From Ophryocystis elektroscirrha (lineage: Eukaryota > Apicomplexa > Conoidasida > Neogregarinorida > Ophryocystidae), in assembly GCA_030141585.1 (NCBI GenBank), contig JAQIFP010000062.1, positions 1 to 33,877 on the forward strand: 33,877 nt of DNA, read 5' to 3'. Positions 23,636-33,877 of this stretch are shown here, in pieces. Position 1 is the stretch's first letter. Each line of letters begins with the position of its first letter. The position numbers and the translations under genes were made by a program. The notes below the pieces were generated by a model. It worked only from the letters and a program-made list of their open reading frames with translations, was not told the DNA's origin and did no database searches.

Positions 23636-26600
23636 TATATTATATTTGTTATATCAATAGCAATATATTATTGCGAAATAAGTTAGATGTATTTATTAGA
23701 TAATGAGTGCATTTGTATACTTTAAATTGAAAAGATTTTTTTTTTTATTGTAAAAAATACTACTGAGTAGTATATATAAATATTAATATATCATATAAAT
23801 GTTTTATTTATATTAAAGTTTGTATTAAGTAATTAATTAAATAATTAATTAAATAATTAAATAACTAAAGACGTTACTATTACTTTGCTCAAGTAGATCA
23901 TGGATCCGTTTTTTATCGGTTTGAAAACAAGCTCCGAAATTGATTGCATGAGCTATACCTTCAAGTCGAAATATCTCTGTATGTGGATAATGTTTAAACC
24001 ATAAAACAAAGGCATCTCTATATATAATAAAAATAAGTTACAATATTACTGGTAACGCTTTTTCCGAATTAAATATAAAATGCGAAGTTTACATAATTCA
24101 GGAGTTTTTTGGTTCTATTAAGAAACTCATTTTTTATCAAATTTATTACAAATGAATCAAAATTTACGGATTCCAAACAAGATTCAACTTCAAAAATAAA
24201 TAAAAGCAAGTTTTCCGAGACAACATCGCTATTTCCGAACTCTGAGAGTCAAAGTCGACACATGAAATTCATTATTATTTACGCTATATTTTAATAAAGT
24301 AATTTTAGCCTCTTTATTGCATAAATTAACATAAAATGTGCACATTTAACCTTTATTTCATTATTGATTATCAAAAATACAGTATTTACTACCTTGAAAG
24401 CAGTTATGAATCAAACTAAGTAAGGTTTTTTCTGATATTTTGAATTTATCAGGGCTAATTATTGAAACTATCCATAAATATTGAAATATAATACAATTAG
24501 CTTGAGCAAGTTCCTACAATTAGATGGAAAAATAAAGCAGAATTACTTCATTTTTCAATAATTCTTCCAATAATTTGAGCCATTTATCAATATCGAATTG
24601 CTTTATTTCCACGGGCATTATTTTATCCATTGTATCGTTATAAAAATAACCGTCTGGATGGCAAAATCTAATGAATCCAAATAAAAAAACACCCAAAGCT
24701 ACATTTTTATAAAAAAAAAAAAAATTACCTCTTAATTTGTCAAACAAATACAACTTCTTCCAATATAACTTATAAATGCTCGATAAAATCTCAAAAGTGT
24801 AGTTCTCACAACCTTCATGAATACATATTTTATTGAGAAACCCTACGATTGAAGCTATTGCTACAAAAAATTATTATATATTAATTCAATTAAAAACCTA
24901 TATTTTCATCATTTAACTCAAAAAACTTGTTACTGTACAAAGGATCAACAATCATCTGAAAATTAACCAAGCTATATTCCATATTTGATAATATCAATAT
25001 ACATTATTATCAATAATAAATACAAAAAAATAATATAAATAATAATATAAATAATAATAATAATATAAATAATAATAATAATAAAAATAATAATATTAAT
25101 AATAATATAATACAAGCTATACTATAAGCATAAATAGTAATACAAACAACAAAATAGATAAATATATTAATAGTAATGATTATTATGATAGAATAAAATT
25201 CAATTATTAAAGAAACAGTATTCAGTGCTAGTATAATAATATTTAATTAAAGAAACACATTGTCACGTAATAACTTTTAGTAAATAAATTTATTGTATAT
25301 ATATATATATCTATATAATAAAATAATAAAAAGTATGACTAAATATTTGCTTATTATATAATACATTATAAAGATGGGCTTTCCAATGCTGTGGAATATA
25401 TTTTATCATCAATGGACTAAACAAACAATTATGGGCTCTTTTAAATTTATTGTAGCATATCACACTTTTGCAAAAGTCAACATGTTTCAATAATATTTCG
25501 ACATTTTTAGACAAATATATCCCCCAAAATTCTGTGTCTTCAACTAAATCAGGAATCGGTTCATATTTATCCGGCCGCGGATATATAATAAAAGGAATTT
25601 GAGTATTTTCGGTAGTTAAAACTTCCAGCTGTAAAATTAGTGCATCTACAAACCCAAATAACATGTAAAGTTCTGCAAGTAAAATTTCTGTATTATCGTA
25701 TTCAACCCATATAGCTTCAACTTTATTAAAACTATTCCAAGAATCCCAATAAGACACAATTTGTTTCACATATTCTGATTCGGGTTCATTGACTTTGATA
25801 GGCTTCAATTCTCGTAGGTTTTTTTTTCCTTTTTGAACAACCTTCAAATATTCTATTAAATGTTTATACGCATCAAGCAATTCGGAGGTGCACTGCAGTA
25901 ATTATAAAGCTGGCTATAAAAAATTACCTGACTTTCCACAGAATAATTGTCTATTTCGACTATAAACAATCAAACTCAAGTATATTATAAGAATTTATTT
26001 ATATTACTTAATAAATATATAATATAACTTATTGTATTTACATTTTCCTATATTATATACTAAAATAAATATAATTTACATAGCTTATAAAATTAAACTA
26101 TATTCTTAAGTGTAAAATTAATTATTATCCATTATAACAAGCTACCGTTATAACTATTTATTTTTCTTATTATAAACTAAAATTATAATAAGTTTATTAA
26201 TACCATAAATATTAAAGTAGATATTATATAATTGCTTTCACCTTTTTCTATATATATCAAATTAATAAATATACTGCTAAATATACTGCTAAATATACTG
26301 AAACTATTATTATGTCTAAATATTTATTGCTCTCGTATACTATATATATATATATATATATAATATTTCATAACCACTTACAAAAATGATCTAATCGCAC
26401 AATGTGTAACATAATAAAGTGTCTTGCTATATGTGATGTATTTTTGGTATAATTATCATGATAATTTTTTTCGAGCATTCCGTTTGCTTCAAGCCAAACA
26501 CACAAAAATCGTCTCCAAGAACAATCTTTTATGGGATCAAACTCATCAGGTAAATCAAACCAGCGACCACAAAGTCCTGATATAAACAATGCATAATCAT

Positions 26601-29496
26601 CAAATACATCTTCTTAATTCACAAGTAATATACTTCTTTTTTATAATCCATTCACTCGTGGTGTTTTTATTTTTTATTCACATGTTTAATTCTACGTGAA
26701 TTGAACTCTATTAACAGTTTAACGCTTTTTATAGAACTAAGAACTAATATTTTTGTATTTGGGATATGCATTACCAGACTTTTATAAAATTATATTGTTC
26801 ATTAATTATAGAATATAACCCGTGCATATATAGTTATAACTATAACTATATATATATATAGTTATATATATAATTATATACATAATTATATATATAGTTA
26901 TAAATATAGTTATAAATATAGTTATAAATATAGTTATACATATAGTTATACATATAGTTATACATATAGTTATATATACAGTTATATATATAGTTATATA
27001 TATAGTTATATATATAGTTATATATATAGTTATATATATAGTTATATATATAGTTATATATATAGTTATATATATAATTATTCATATTGATATATATATA
27101 TGTTATTGAATAAAATATTTGAGAATATATTTCTATATGTTTGTTACCTAATATAATTCCCAATATATCCAAAATGTTGTCAGCAAACTTAAAAGATTTG
27201 AAAGCTTTTTCAAATTCTTTTTGCTTCAAATAAGACCATGCAGTGATACCGTAGCACCATTGAAATTTTTGCATACGAATTTCATTTTGCTTAGGAAAAT
27301 ACTCTGGTACTGTTTCGAATATTTTATCTATTTTATTTTCAATCGCTAATCTTCTAATCTATAAAACAACTTTTCAACAATTTGCAATTATGTGAGTAAT
27401 ATGTTATACATTCACAATACTTCGCAGTGAAGTTCAAAAAAATATAACAATTATTTTACGTATCATTAATCTTTATATTAAATAACTATATCGATATATT
27501 AATATATAAAATTGTATAATTACACTTCATACGCTTTAAATACATGTTGCAAATTATTTAATTTAAAGAATTTTCATATAAGTTCGGGAGTACATATATT
27601 TAAAAATTATAGAGAAAAAAAATTGTATAGCATAATCTATTAAATTATAGTGTTGTTAGTTTATATTTTAAATATAAATAAACTTGAAATAAAAATTATA
27701 AGCTGTTTTCACTATATATAAATTTAAAGTTTACTAAAATTTCGATTACATACCAAATTATATAAATAAATTTGCTCGAATATTTAGACTATATTACTTG
27801 ATCGTAAAATGGAACAGGTTGCAGTGTCCATAATGCATCAGATGTAACTCCAATCACAGTTTGATCATATGATTCAATTAAATTATAATTTAAGGCTACA
27901 GAGAATAATCGAATAATTGGTTTTCCCGAATAAAGCATTTGACTTTGTGAAGATAAAGTATTTGTTTGGTATATCTGAAGTCTAATTTGTATGGAGAAAT
28001 TCTTACGTGAATATAACCTGCTATGGTTGTGCCAACTACCTTGGATCCAGCACAAGCTATTAAACTATGTTGAATGGTTTGAATTACCTATTTCCAAAAT
28101 GTCTGGAGGCCATGATATATTCGACTTATGAGATAACTCGTTTTTGGAGACCGAAAGAAATATAGAAATACAATTCTAATTGTTTCACATATAATATCGA
28201 CTATTACATTATTTAAAAACATTATTTCATCTGGCCCAGATGGTAAAAGAAGCCGAGGTGTATAAGCAATATTTGTGGCCGGATCAATAGTTACAGATTT
28301 AGGAATTAAGTTGACATTTACTACAGAGTACGTTCTGAAAATTAATTATTTAAAATATATATATATATATTCATAAATATTATTATACACTATACATAAT
28401 ATATATTCTTATATATATATATATTTATTTATTCATAACTATTATTATATATTACATAGATAATATATACTATTATATACATATATATATTTATATATAT
28501 ATATTCATAAATATTATTATACATTATATATATATATATATTTATTTATTCATAACTATTATTATATATTCTATAGATAATATATAATATTATACACATA
28601 TATATATATATATATTTATTTATTGATTTATACCGGTTTTTACGGTTGTACACTAGAAACTCTTCAGCGCACCTACACTATACATAGATTTATAAATTGA
28701 CTAACGCAAGATATATTTTGTCGTTAAACCAAGTTAGCTGAATAGGAACTTTAGGAGCTTCGTGAACTTCATATGAAACAACATTATTTGTTTTCAGATC
28801 AAAGAATAATAATTTTTTTTGGGAGGCTACGCATAATTTTATAATATCTTGGGGTTCCGTTACACATGAATCAAAACAAAAACTTTTTACTCCTATAAAT
28901 GCAGGCGGGAGTAAAATTAATAATATTCCAAATATTAAAAAAAAAAATATTTACATATTATGCTAAATATATAATGTATCTTATCTTGAATATATAGACT
29001 AATAATTGTTAAATCTATATAGAAATTAATATAAACATATAATTAATATAAATATTGATATAACTATACTTTCTGTTAATAATTGTGGAGCGTTTTGTAA
29101 ATTCGAGTGAAGCCATGCTAAATGTCCATCCCGACTTAATAGGAATATGTATGTCGCCGTTTCCTTAGAGCTTATGGCTAATTTTCTTAACTCGATTTGA
29201 ATAATGCTAGAAGATTTAGTTTGTTTTAAATGGATAGTTGAAGCCGAATGAGAGAGGGGAAACACTTTTAAGCTTTGTCCGATGGAACCAGATTGAAAAT
29301 TCTACTAAAAATTAAATAATAAAAAATTAATTACAAATTCTGCTTCTGTTGAAGACTTGTAATCAACTTCCACAATAGCACCATTCTCTAAACCAAGAAA
29401 AAGTTTCTGGTCGGACAATACAGCAAGAGAGCTTATGTTATTGTTTTGTTGAGTGGCATTCCATTCGAGCAACGGAATAGCTTTGTACGGTCTCAT
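21981..29496 (-). CDS. Vps39/TGFBRAP1-type HOPS or CORVET tethering subunit
   Basis: Twenty-two exons give about 1,205 residues (human VPS39 about 880). The start exon is 29335-29496 and the last is 21981-22134. The N-terminal CNH/beta-propeller begins MRPYKAIPLLEW, like human MHDAFEPVPILEK, and ends DALWTLQPVPFYDQ where VPS39 has IYWLEPVPIATQ. The clathrin-heavy-chain-like helical region follows (WSYLKQKEFEKAFKSF), then VLQILPNHWPLEWFFCYL, as in the VPS39 domain 1. The C-terminus has a zinc-finger pattern CDIC...HENC. These subunits bridge Rab5/Rab7 and SNAREs at endosome/vacuole fusion. Vps39 versus Vps3/TGFBRAP1 cannot be separated by eye. Eleven introns are 30-38 nt and one exon (25928-25959) is only 32 nt. 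The junction between 24093 and 24017 does not keep frame with a canonical GT site and is unresolved. Confidence 0.85.
23587..23630. repeat. (TA)n microsatellite in a Vps39-like intron
   Basis: About 44 bp of AT dinucleotides inside the 407-nt intron 23477-23883. Confidence 0.95.
26860..27085. repeat. 12-bp minisatellite in a Vps39-like intron
   Basis: About 15-19 imperfect copies of a 12-bp unit resembling tatatatagtta, inside intron 26613-27147. The period is a multiple of three, so on the minus strand the frame of the preceding exon stays open through it, reading Tyr-Asn-Tyr-Ile repeats. Confidence 0.8.
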
Positions 29497-29731
29497 ACTA
29501 TGTGGTTTTTATTATCAAAAAATTATATCTATTTTATAATCATGAAAACAACATTGTTTGTTTACCGGTTTTATAAGAAAGCTAAAAAATTAAACATTCA
29601 TAAAAATGCAGAAAAACAAATCGTATTTCTTTTTATTTTTTCTTTATTAGTATTTTCTTTTTTTTATTATTTGTAAGAAAAACGTGAAAGTTTTTTTTTT
29701 TTTTTTTCTTATAAGTGACTAGGCGGTGTAG
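29497..29731. promoter_or_regulatory. Divergent promoter region, Vps39-like / E2 gene
   Basis: 235 bp between the ATG at 29496 (minus) and the ATG at 29732 (plus), with T-runs at 29658-29665 and 29691-29707. The plus-strand frame through 29446-29676 is hydrophobic AT-rich noise. No motif can be named. Confidence 0.5.
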
Positions 29732-30728
29732 ATGTTTAATAAATATGCCCTACAACTTTTAAAAAAACAGTTTGCAGGTAAAAACGTTGATTATTGCTCA
29801 AAAAATCAATAGAAATACAAAAAGACGACTCATTATTTTCTGTTGATTTAATTGATAACAATTTCTTTAAGTGGAGGGTATGGTTTTTGGGACCTAGCGG
29901 GACTCTTTACGAAAATGGTTCATTTCACGCTGAGTTAAGTTTTCCACAAGACTTTCCTAATAACCCTCCTTCTATGCGTTTTTTAGAAGAAATGTGGCAT
30001 CCTAATGGTAAAAAAAAAAAGTCTTTCAATGTTTATGATTATATATACATTAATTTAGCGTACATGTAATATATTGAATACTGCCACTTTATTATCCATA
30101 TATGTACTTTTATATTCCATTCTATTTAATATATTTAATCAAACAATTAGTCTCTTATATAGAAATATGCGTCATAATATATAACTTATATATATATAAT
30201 ATAATTGCAATAGTTTAAATTCTACATAAAAGCTAGATATATAGTAGGTATATCTATATAATCAAGTTTAGTGTATTTTAAATAAAGTTGTATATAAATT
30301 TTGCCGTATATATTACTATATATATTATATATATTATATTCATATTTTTATTGAATACATATAATCGGATATATGTTATGTGGATTTTAGTATATCCAGA
30401 TGGAACAGTTTGTATTAGTATTTTGCACCCTCCGGGAACTGATGAATATAATGAGCAAGAATCTGCTGATGAGCGTTGGCGTCCAATTCTCGGAGTCGAA
30501 ACCATAATGATTTCCGTAATGTCTATTTTAGGATCTCCTAATTTGGATTCTCCAGCTAATATTGATGCAGCTGTAAGCAATTGCCCATACATACAAATAT
30601 GTCCTAGTTATTTAATTAATTTCAGTGCATATATCCAAATATTATAAAAATGTTGATAGCTAAATAGCTAGATAGATAGTTATGATATAATTAATATATT
30701 ATTAACAATCATTATATATATCTGTATT

Positions 30729-30785
<57 letters not shown>

Positions 30786-31083
30786 TTAGCTAATCATTTG
30801 ATAAATATAAATTAAATATAATAATAATAATAATAATAATAATACTCTTTTGTTTAAAACGTATAATATGTTACATATATAAATAATAATTTTTTTTATT
30901 TGACATGTATATATAATCACATAATGATGTATGCACATATTTATACAAACACATAACACCTTCTATTTTAGCAATTTGTGCATATCAGAATAATACGGTG
31001 TATTTTTGTAGATTGAAATGAAAACTACTCCAGACATATATAAAAAGAAAATAAAAAAACTTGTCGAAAGTACTCTATCTTAA
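29732..31083 (+). CDS. Ubiquitin-conjugating enzyme E2, UBC7/UBE2G type
   Basis: Four exons (29732-29777, 29813-30007, 30391-30572, 31012-31083) give 164 residues; introns are 35, 383 and 439 nt. It accepts ubiquitin from E1 as a thioester and passes it on with an E3. The UBC fold is complete: FKWRVWFLGPSGTLYENG, the PPSMRFLEEMWHPN block with HPN at 78-80, and catalytic Cys88 in VCISILH. The 13-residue acidic loop after the active site (HPPGTDEYNEQESADERW) is typical of UBC7/UBE2G/Cdc34 rather than other E2s. The UBC7 relatives serve ER-associated degradation and Lys48 chains; no C-terminal membrane anchor is seen. The last exon encodes the closing helix and ends in TAA. The usual Trp after DAA is absent. 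Confidence 0.93.
30741..30781. repeat. (TA)n microsatellite in E2 gene intron 3
   Basis: About 40 bp of TA inside intron 30573-31011, followed by an (AAT)n tract at about 30820-30843. Confidence 0.9.
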
Positions 31084-31532
31084 ATATTATATCATAAAAA
31101 ATGACTGTAAGTTTTTTTCTAATACCTTAATTGTTTCACGTAGGTCGTCAATTTATTACTTCGTATATGTTAAAAATTGTGTTTCTATAAAACACTACTA
31201 AACGAATCAAATCTGCTTTTAAAAAATTAAGAAAAAGCATTTTTGTAGTTTGAATATATTACAAGTACTTTTTTTCAATTATTGGCACTATCTCATTCTC
31301 GCAATTTAATTCGAGTTATTCAATATTAGATTAAAATAAATAAAAAGAATGTAGTTATTAATGAATATGTTAACCTGGATAAAAAACTGGGTATTAAAAA
31401 TTATATTTATATAAATAAAATTACGATTATACTCTGACCAAATTTTTGAACAAAAAATATGTAAATTAATCGAATTTCGCATAATTATTCAAAAATTCAA
31501 CTAAAAAATACATTTTTCATATATGTACTTCA
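31084..31532. other. Intergenic spacer, nothing recognised
   Basis: 449 bp between the E2 stop and the first ATG of the next plus-strand gene. It is AT-rich but without long (TA)n. No open frame of note and no RNA gene was seen. Confidence 0.45.
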
Positions 31533-33628
31533 ATGTATTCAAATGCAGTATTACAGCAAAACAAAACGGAATTATATTTGGATAACTGCTTAAATCGCTT
31601 GAATCAACACAGAGCTCTATTTTCTAAATACATTAATGGCCCATGGAAAACCCATGAAATCAGTGACATAAAATCTAACATAAATGTAATAAACTGAATG
31701 TAACTTTCAAGTGCATTTTACTAATTAATTTACAACAAGAATTAATATTATAGTAAAGTTATACTTATAGCTGTATACGTAGTATATCAAAAAGTTACGT
31801 ATCTATTTGTTATATTTTGAGTTGCATGATAAAATCTACTAATATTTTGATTATTATCTACTCACCTTTTATTGTACCGATACCCACAGTCTTTATCAAT
31901 TAAAATATAATAAAATAAATTGCATACATTTTATTCTTAATATATAATGAATCTGAGTGTAAATTGCTATGCATTTATACACAGTAAAATATTTATACAA
32001 TAAGTTCCACATGTATATATATGTTATCATAATAGATTTGTATAAATATGTATGTATATAAATGAAAGACCATGAATACAATCAAACTACAATATATATG
32101 TATATATATATATACACCTTCTTTTTATATATACATATTTTCTTTATATATGTATATATATATGTATTTATACATATATAAATATATATATATATATATG
32201 AGTATTTATTCTATATATATTTATATACCTTCTTTGTATATATAAATATCATCTTTATATATATATACATATATATAATATGTATATATATGACATCTAA
32301 TGATTTTTTTCAAATTATTAGCATTGGATATTTTATAAATCTCCATATTTGTTTGTTGCTAAGTTTTTAAAATGATATTATATACTTATATAACTTTGAA
32401 TATATAGATAGCGTTATTTAGTATTGTTGAATTCATATTCATAAAATTTAGGGTTACAATGAGTTTATTAACAACTTATATGTTAAAAATACTGATAAAA
32501 GATTTGCTCAAGTACAACCTGACAGTGTATTTCAGCTAATTGCTGAACTAACAAACTGGATAATTCATTATATTGATTTGCCGTTTGCTATTGATTTATT
32601 CGATTCTTTGATCACTATGAGTAATGAGTTTATCTTGAAAAACCTGACATTTGTGCACAATAAAGACTATTTATGGAAACAATGCAAATACCCTGATAAA
32701 TATGTAAATTTAATTATTTGTCTTCAAAATTCTATACCAATGCTGTTTTACAGTATGGAACGATTACTCAAGCTAAACGTCAGTAATACTTTACTTATCT
32801 TGCTAAATTATATTCAAAATATATCAGCAGTAATGACATTCCCGCAATTTTCCACTACTTATAATCGCTTGGAATTATTTAGTATGTCTATACAGATTTT
32901 TATTGACTTACTCAATCATATTTCGGGTTTGAAGAATTTTAAAGATATAGTAGCTAATAGAGTTGTTTATAATAAGCAGTTGTATAAGCAAGGATTAAAC
33001 TGCTTATATATATGGATATTAATGCTGAAGTTTGACCAGACTAGTTTGCAAAATATCGTACCTGGATTATCTTCATTTTTCACCGTACAATTACAAGAAA
33101 GTAAGGTTTTTTTATACTTAATAATAAAGTACAGGTCAATTATTTAAATTAAGTGGGTTTAATGGTGTGATCAAAACCTTAAAAGTTATACATTTACTAT
33201 CCAGTATGTTATTTAACCCAGACAAGCAAAAAACAATCTCTAAAATACAGCTAATTCATGCTATCCTTAACAAAAATAGAACATGTAATGAAGAAAATAC
33301 ACATTTCAAAGAATTCCTCAAACGCTTAGACATTATATATCAAAAGACCCTGCCATTTGCACTGCAGAATACACAAATTATCGCTAATCTAAAAAACATC
33401 TCTTTAAATGTGCTTACGCATTATCCTGTTGAGTATTTGCAAACCGAACACATGCAATTATGCAATACCATTTTTGAGCTACTTATCACTGATACCAAAA
33501 ATCATCAAATGCTTCATAAAATCTTGCCCAAGTACATCCTTGAAAATCTTATGCAGCAAGTGTTAAATAGTTTAGACGCAGAAAATCTTGCATGTAAAAA
33601 CATTGAAAATATATTATTATTAGTTTAA
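31533..33628 (+). CDS. Unrecognised all-helical protein (431 aa)
   Basis: Exons 31533-31685, 32452-33100 and 33135-33628 join in frame to TAA. Introns are 766 nt (TA-rich) and 34 nt (33101-33134); the short one is certain because it removes an in-frame stop and joins two long frames. The protein is rich in Leu, Ile, Asn and Lys in amphipathic, HEAT-like helices (LTNWIIHYIDLPFAIDLFDS; LPKYILENLMQQVLNSLD), with no signal peptide or clear membrane segment. It looks like a scaffold or complex subunit. No family was recognised. The first exon is the weakest part: it is supported by a good open frame and a GT at its end, but lies 766 nt away. Confidence 0.7.
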
Positions 33629-33714
33629 CATAATTTATTGATATATATATATATATATATATATTAGTAATATTTTTATAATATATTTAATATAATAATA
33701 TATAAAATGGTTTA

Positions 33715-33877
33715 TATTATATTATATTATATTATATTTTATTATATTTTATTATATTATATTATATTATATTATATTATATTTTATTATATTTTATTAT
33801 ATTATATTATATTATATTATATTATATTATATTATATTATATTATATTATATTATATTATATTATATTATATTATAT
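33715..33877. repeat. Pentanucleotide (ATTAT)n array at the window end
   Basis: About 160 bp of 5-bp units, ATTAT, with occasional ATTTT variants, running to the last base of the window. It starts roughly 90 bp after the last gene's stop. Its full length is unknown because the window ends inside it. Confidence 0.9.

Noticed and set aside
24109..24294. Plus-strand frame of 61 codons
   Set aside because: It is antisense to coding exon 24093-24241 of the Vps39-like gene, which keeps frame with its 5' neighbour.
29446..29676. Plus-strand hydrophobic frame between Vps39-like and E2 genes
   Set aside because: It overlaps the antisense of the Vps39-like first exon and continues into T-rich spacer; composition is noise.

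Overview
This is a nuclear window from a very AT-rich unicellular eukaryote. The evidence is spliced genes for beta-tubulin, TAF5, PP5, zeta-COP and a HOPS/CORVET subunit. The genes use the standard code: stops seen are TAA and TAG, Gln is CAA/CAG, and I met no in-frame TGA. The lineage cannot be named from sequence alone. An AT-rich protist or early-diverging fungal/parasitic lineage would fit. No prokaryotic operons, rRNA, tRNA, CRISPR array or recognisable transposon were seen.

Thirteen genes could be assembled by joining exons by hand; most coordinates below span introns. From left to right: an unrecognised 5' partial gene (-, 1-260); a tiny 40-codon gene (-, 512-668); a VHS/GAT-like trafficking adaptor (-, 1225-2391); beta-tubulin (-, 2564-4667); an unrecognised basic protein (+, 5524-7189); Ser/Thr phosphatase 5 with TPRs (-, 7186-10548); TFIID subunit TAF5 (-, 10730-16022); an Asn/Gln/Pro-rich protein (+, 16087-17961); zeta-COP (-, 18247-19633); an NMNAT/NadD-type adenylyltransferase with a large insertion (-, 19618-21632); a Vps39/TGFBRAP1-type tethering subunit (-, 21981-29496); a UBC7/UBE2G-type E2 (+, 29732-31083); and an unrecognised helical protein (+, 31533-33628).

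The architecture is the most striking feature. Genes are packed tightly: two convergent stop codons overlap, two same-strand genes overlap by 16 bases, and one divergent pair is 64 bp apart. Introns fall into two classes. One class is very uniform at 30-40 nt (34 cases by my count). The other is longer (about 70-770 nt) and carries nearly all the (TA)n and minisatellite DNA of the window. Because exons are short and many introns are under 40 nt, single-frame ORF views miss or truncate most of these genes.

Functionally the genes are ordinary eukaryotic housekeeping: membrane traffic (VHS/GAT, zeta-COP, Vps39), cytoskeleton, protein phosphatase and ubiquitin signalling, basal transcription and NAD synthesis. 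Their adjacency gives no sign of a pathway cluster. The unusual points are within the proteins: beta-tubulin with Ala198/Gln200 at the benzimidazole-site positions, TAF5 with 24 hexapeptide repeats, and an adenylyltransferase fold split by about 180 residues.
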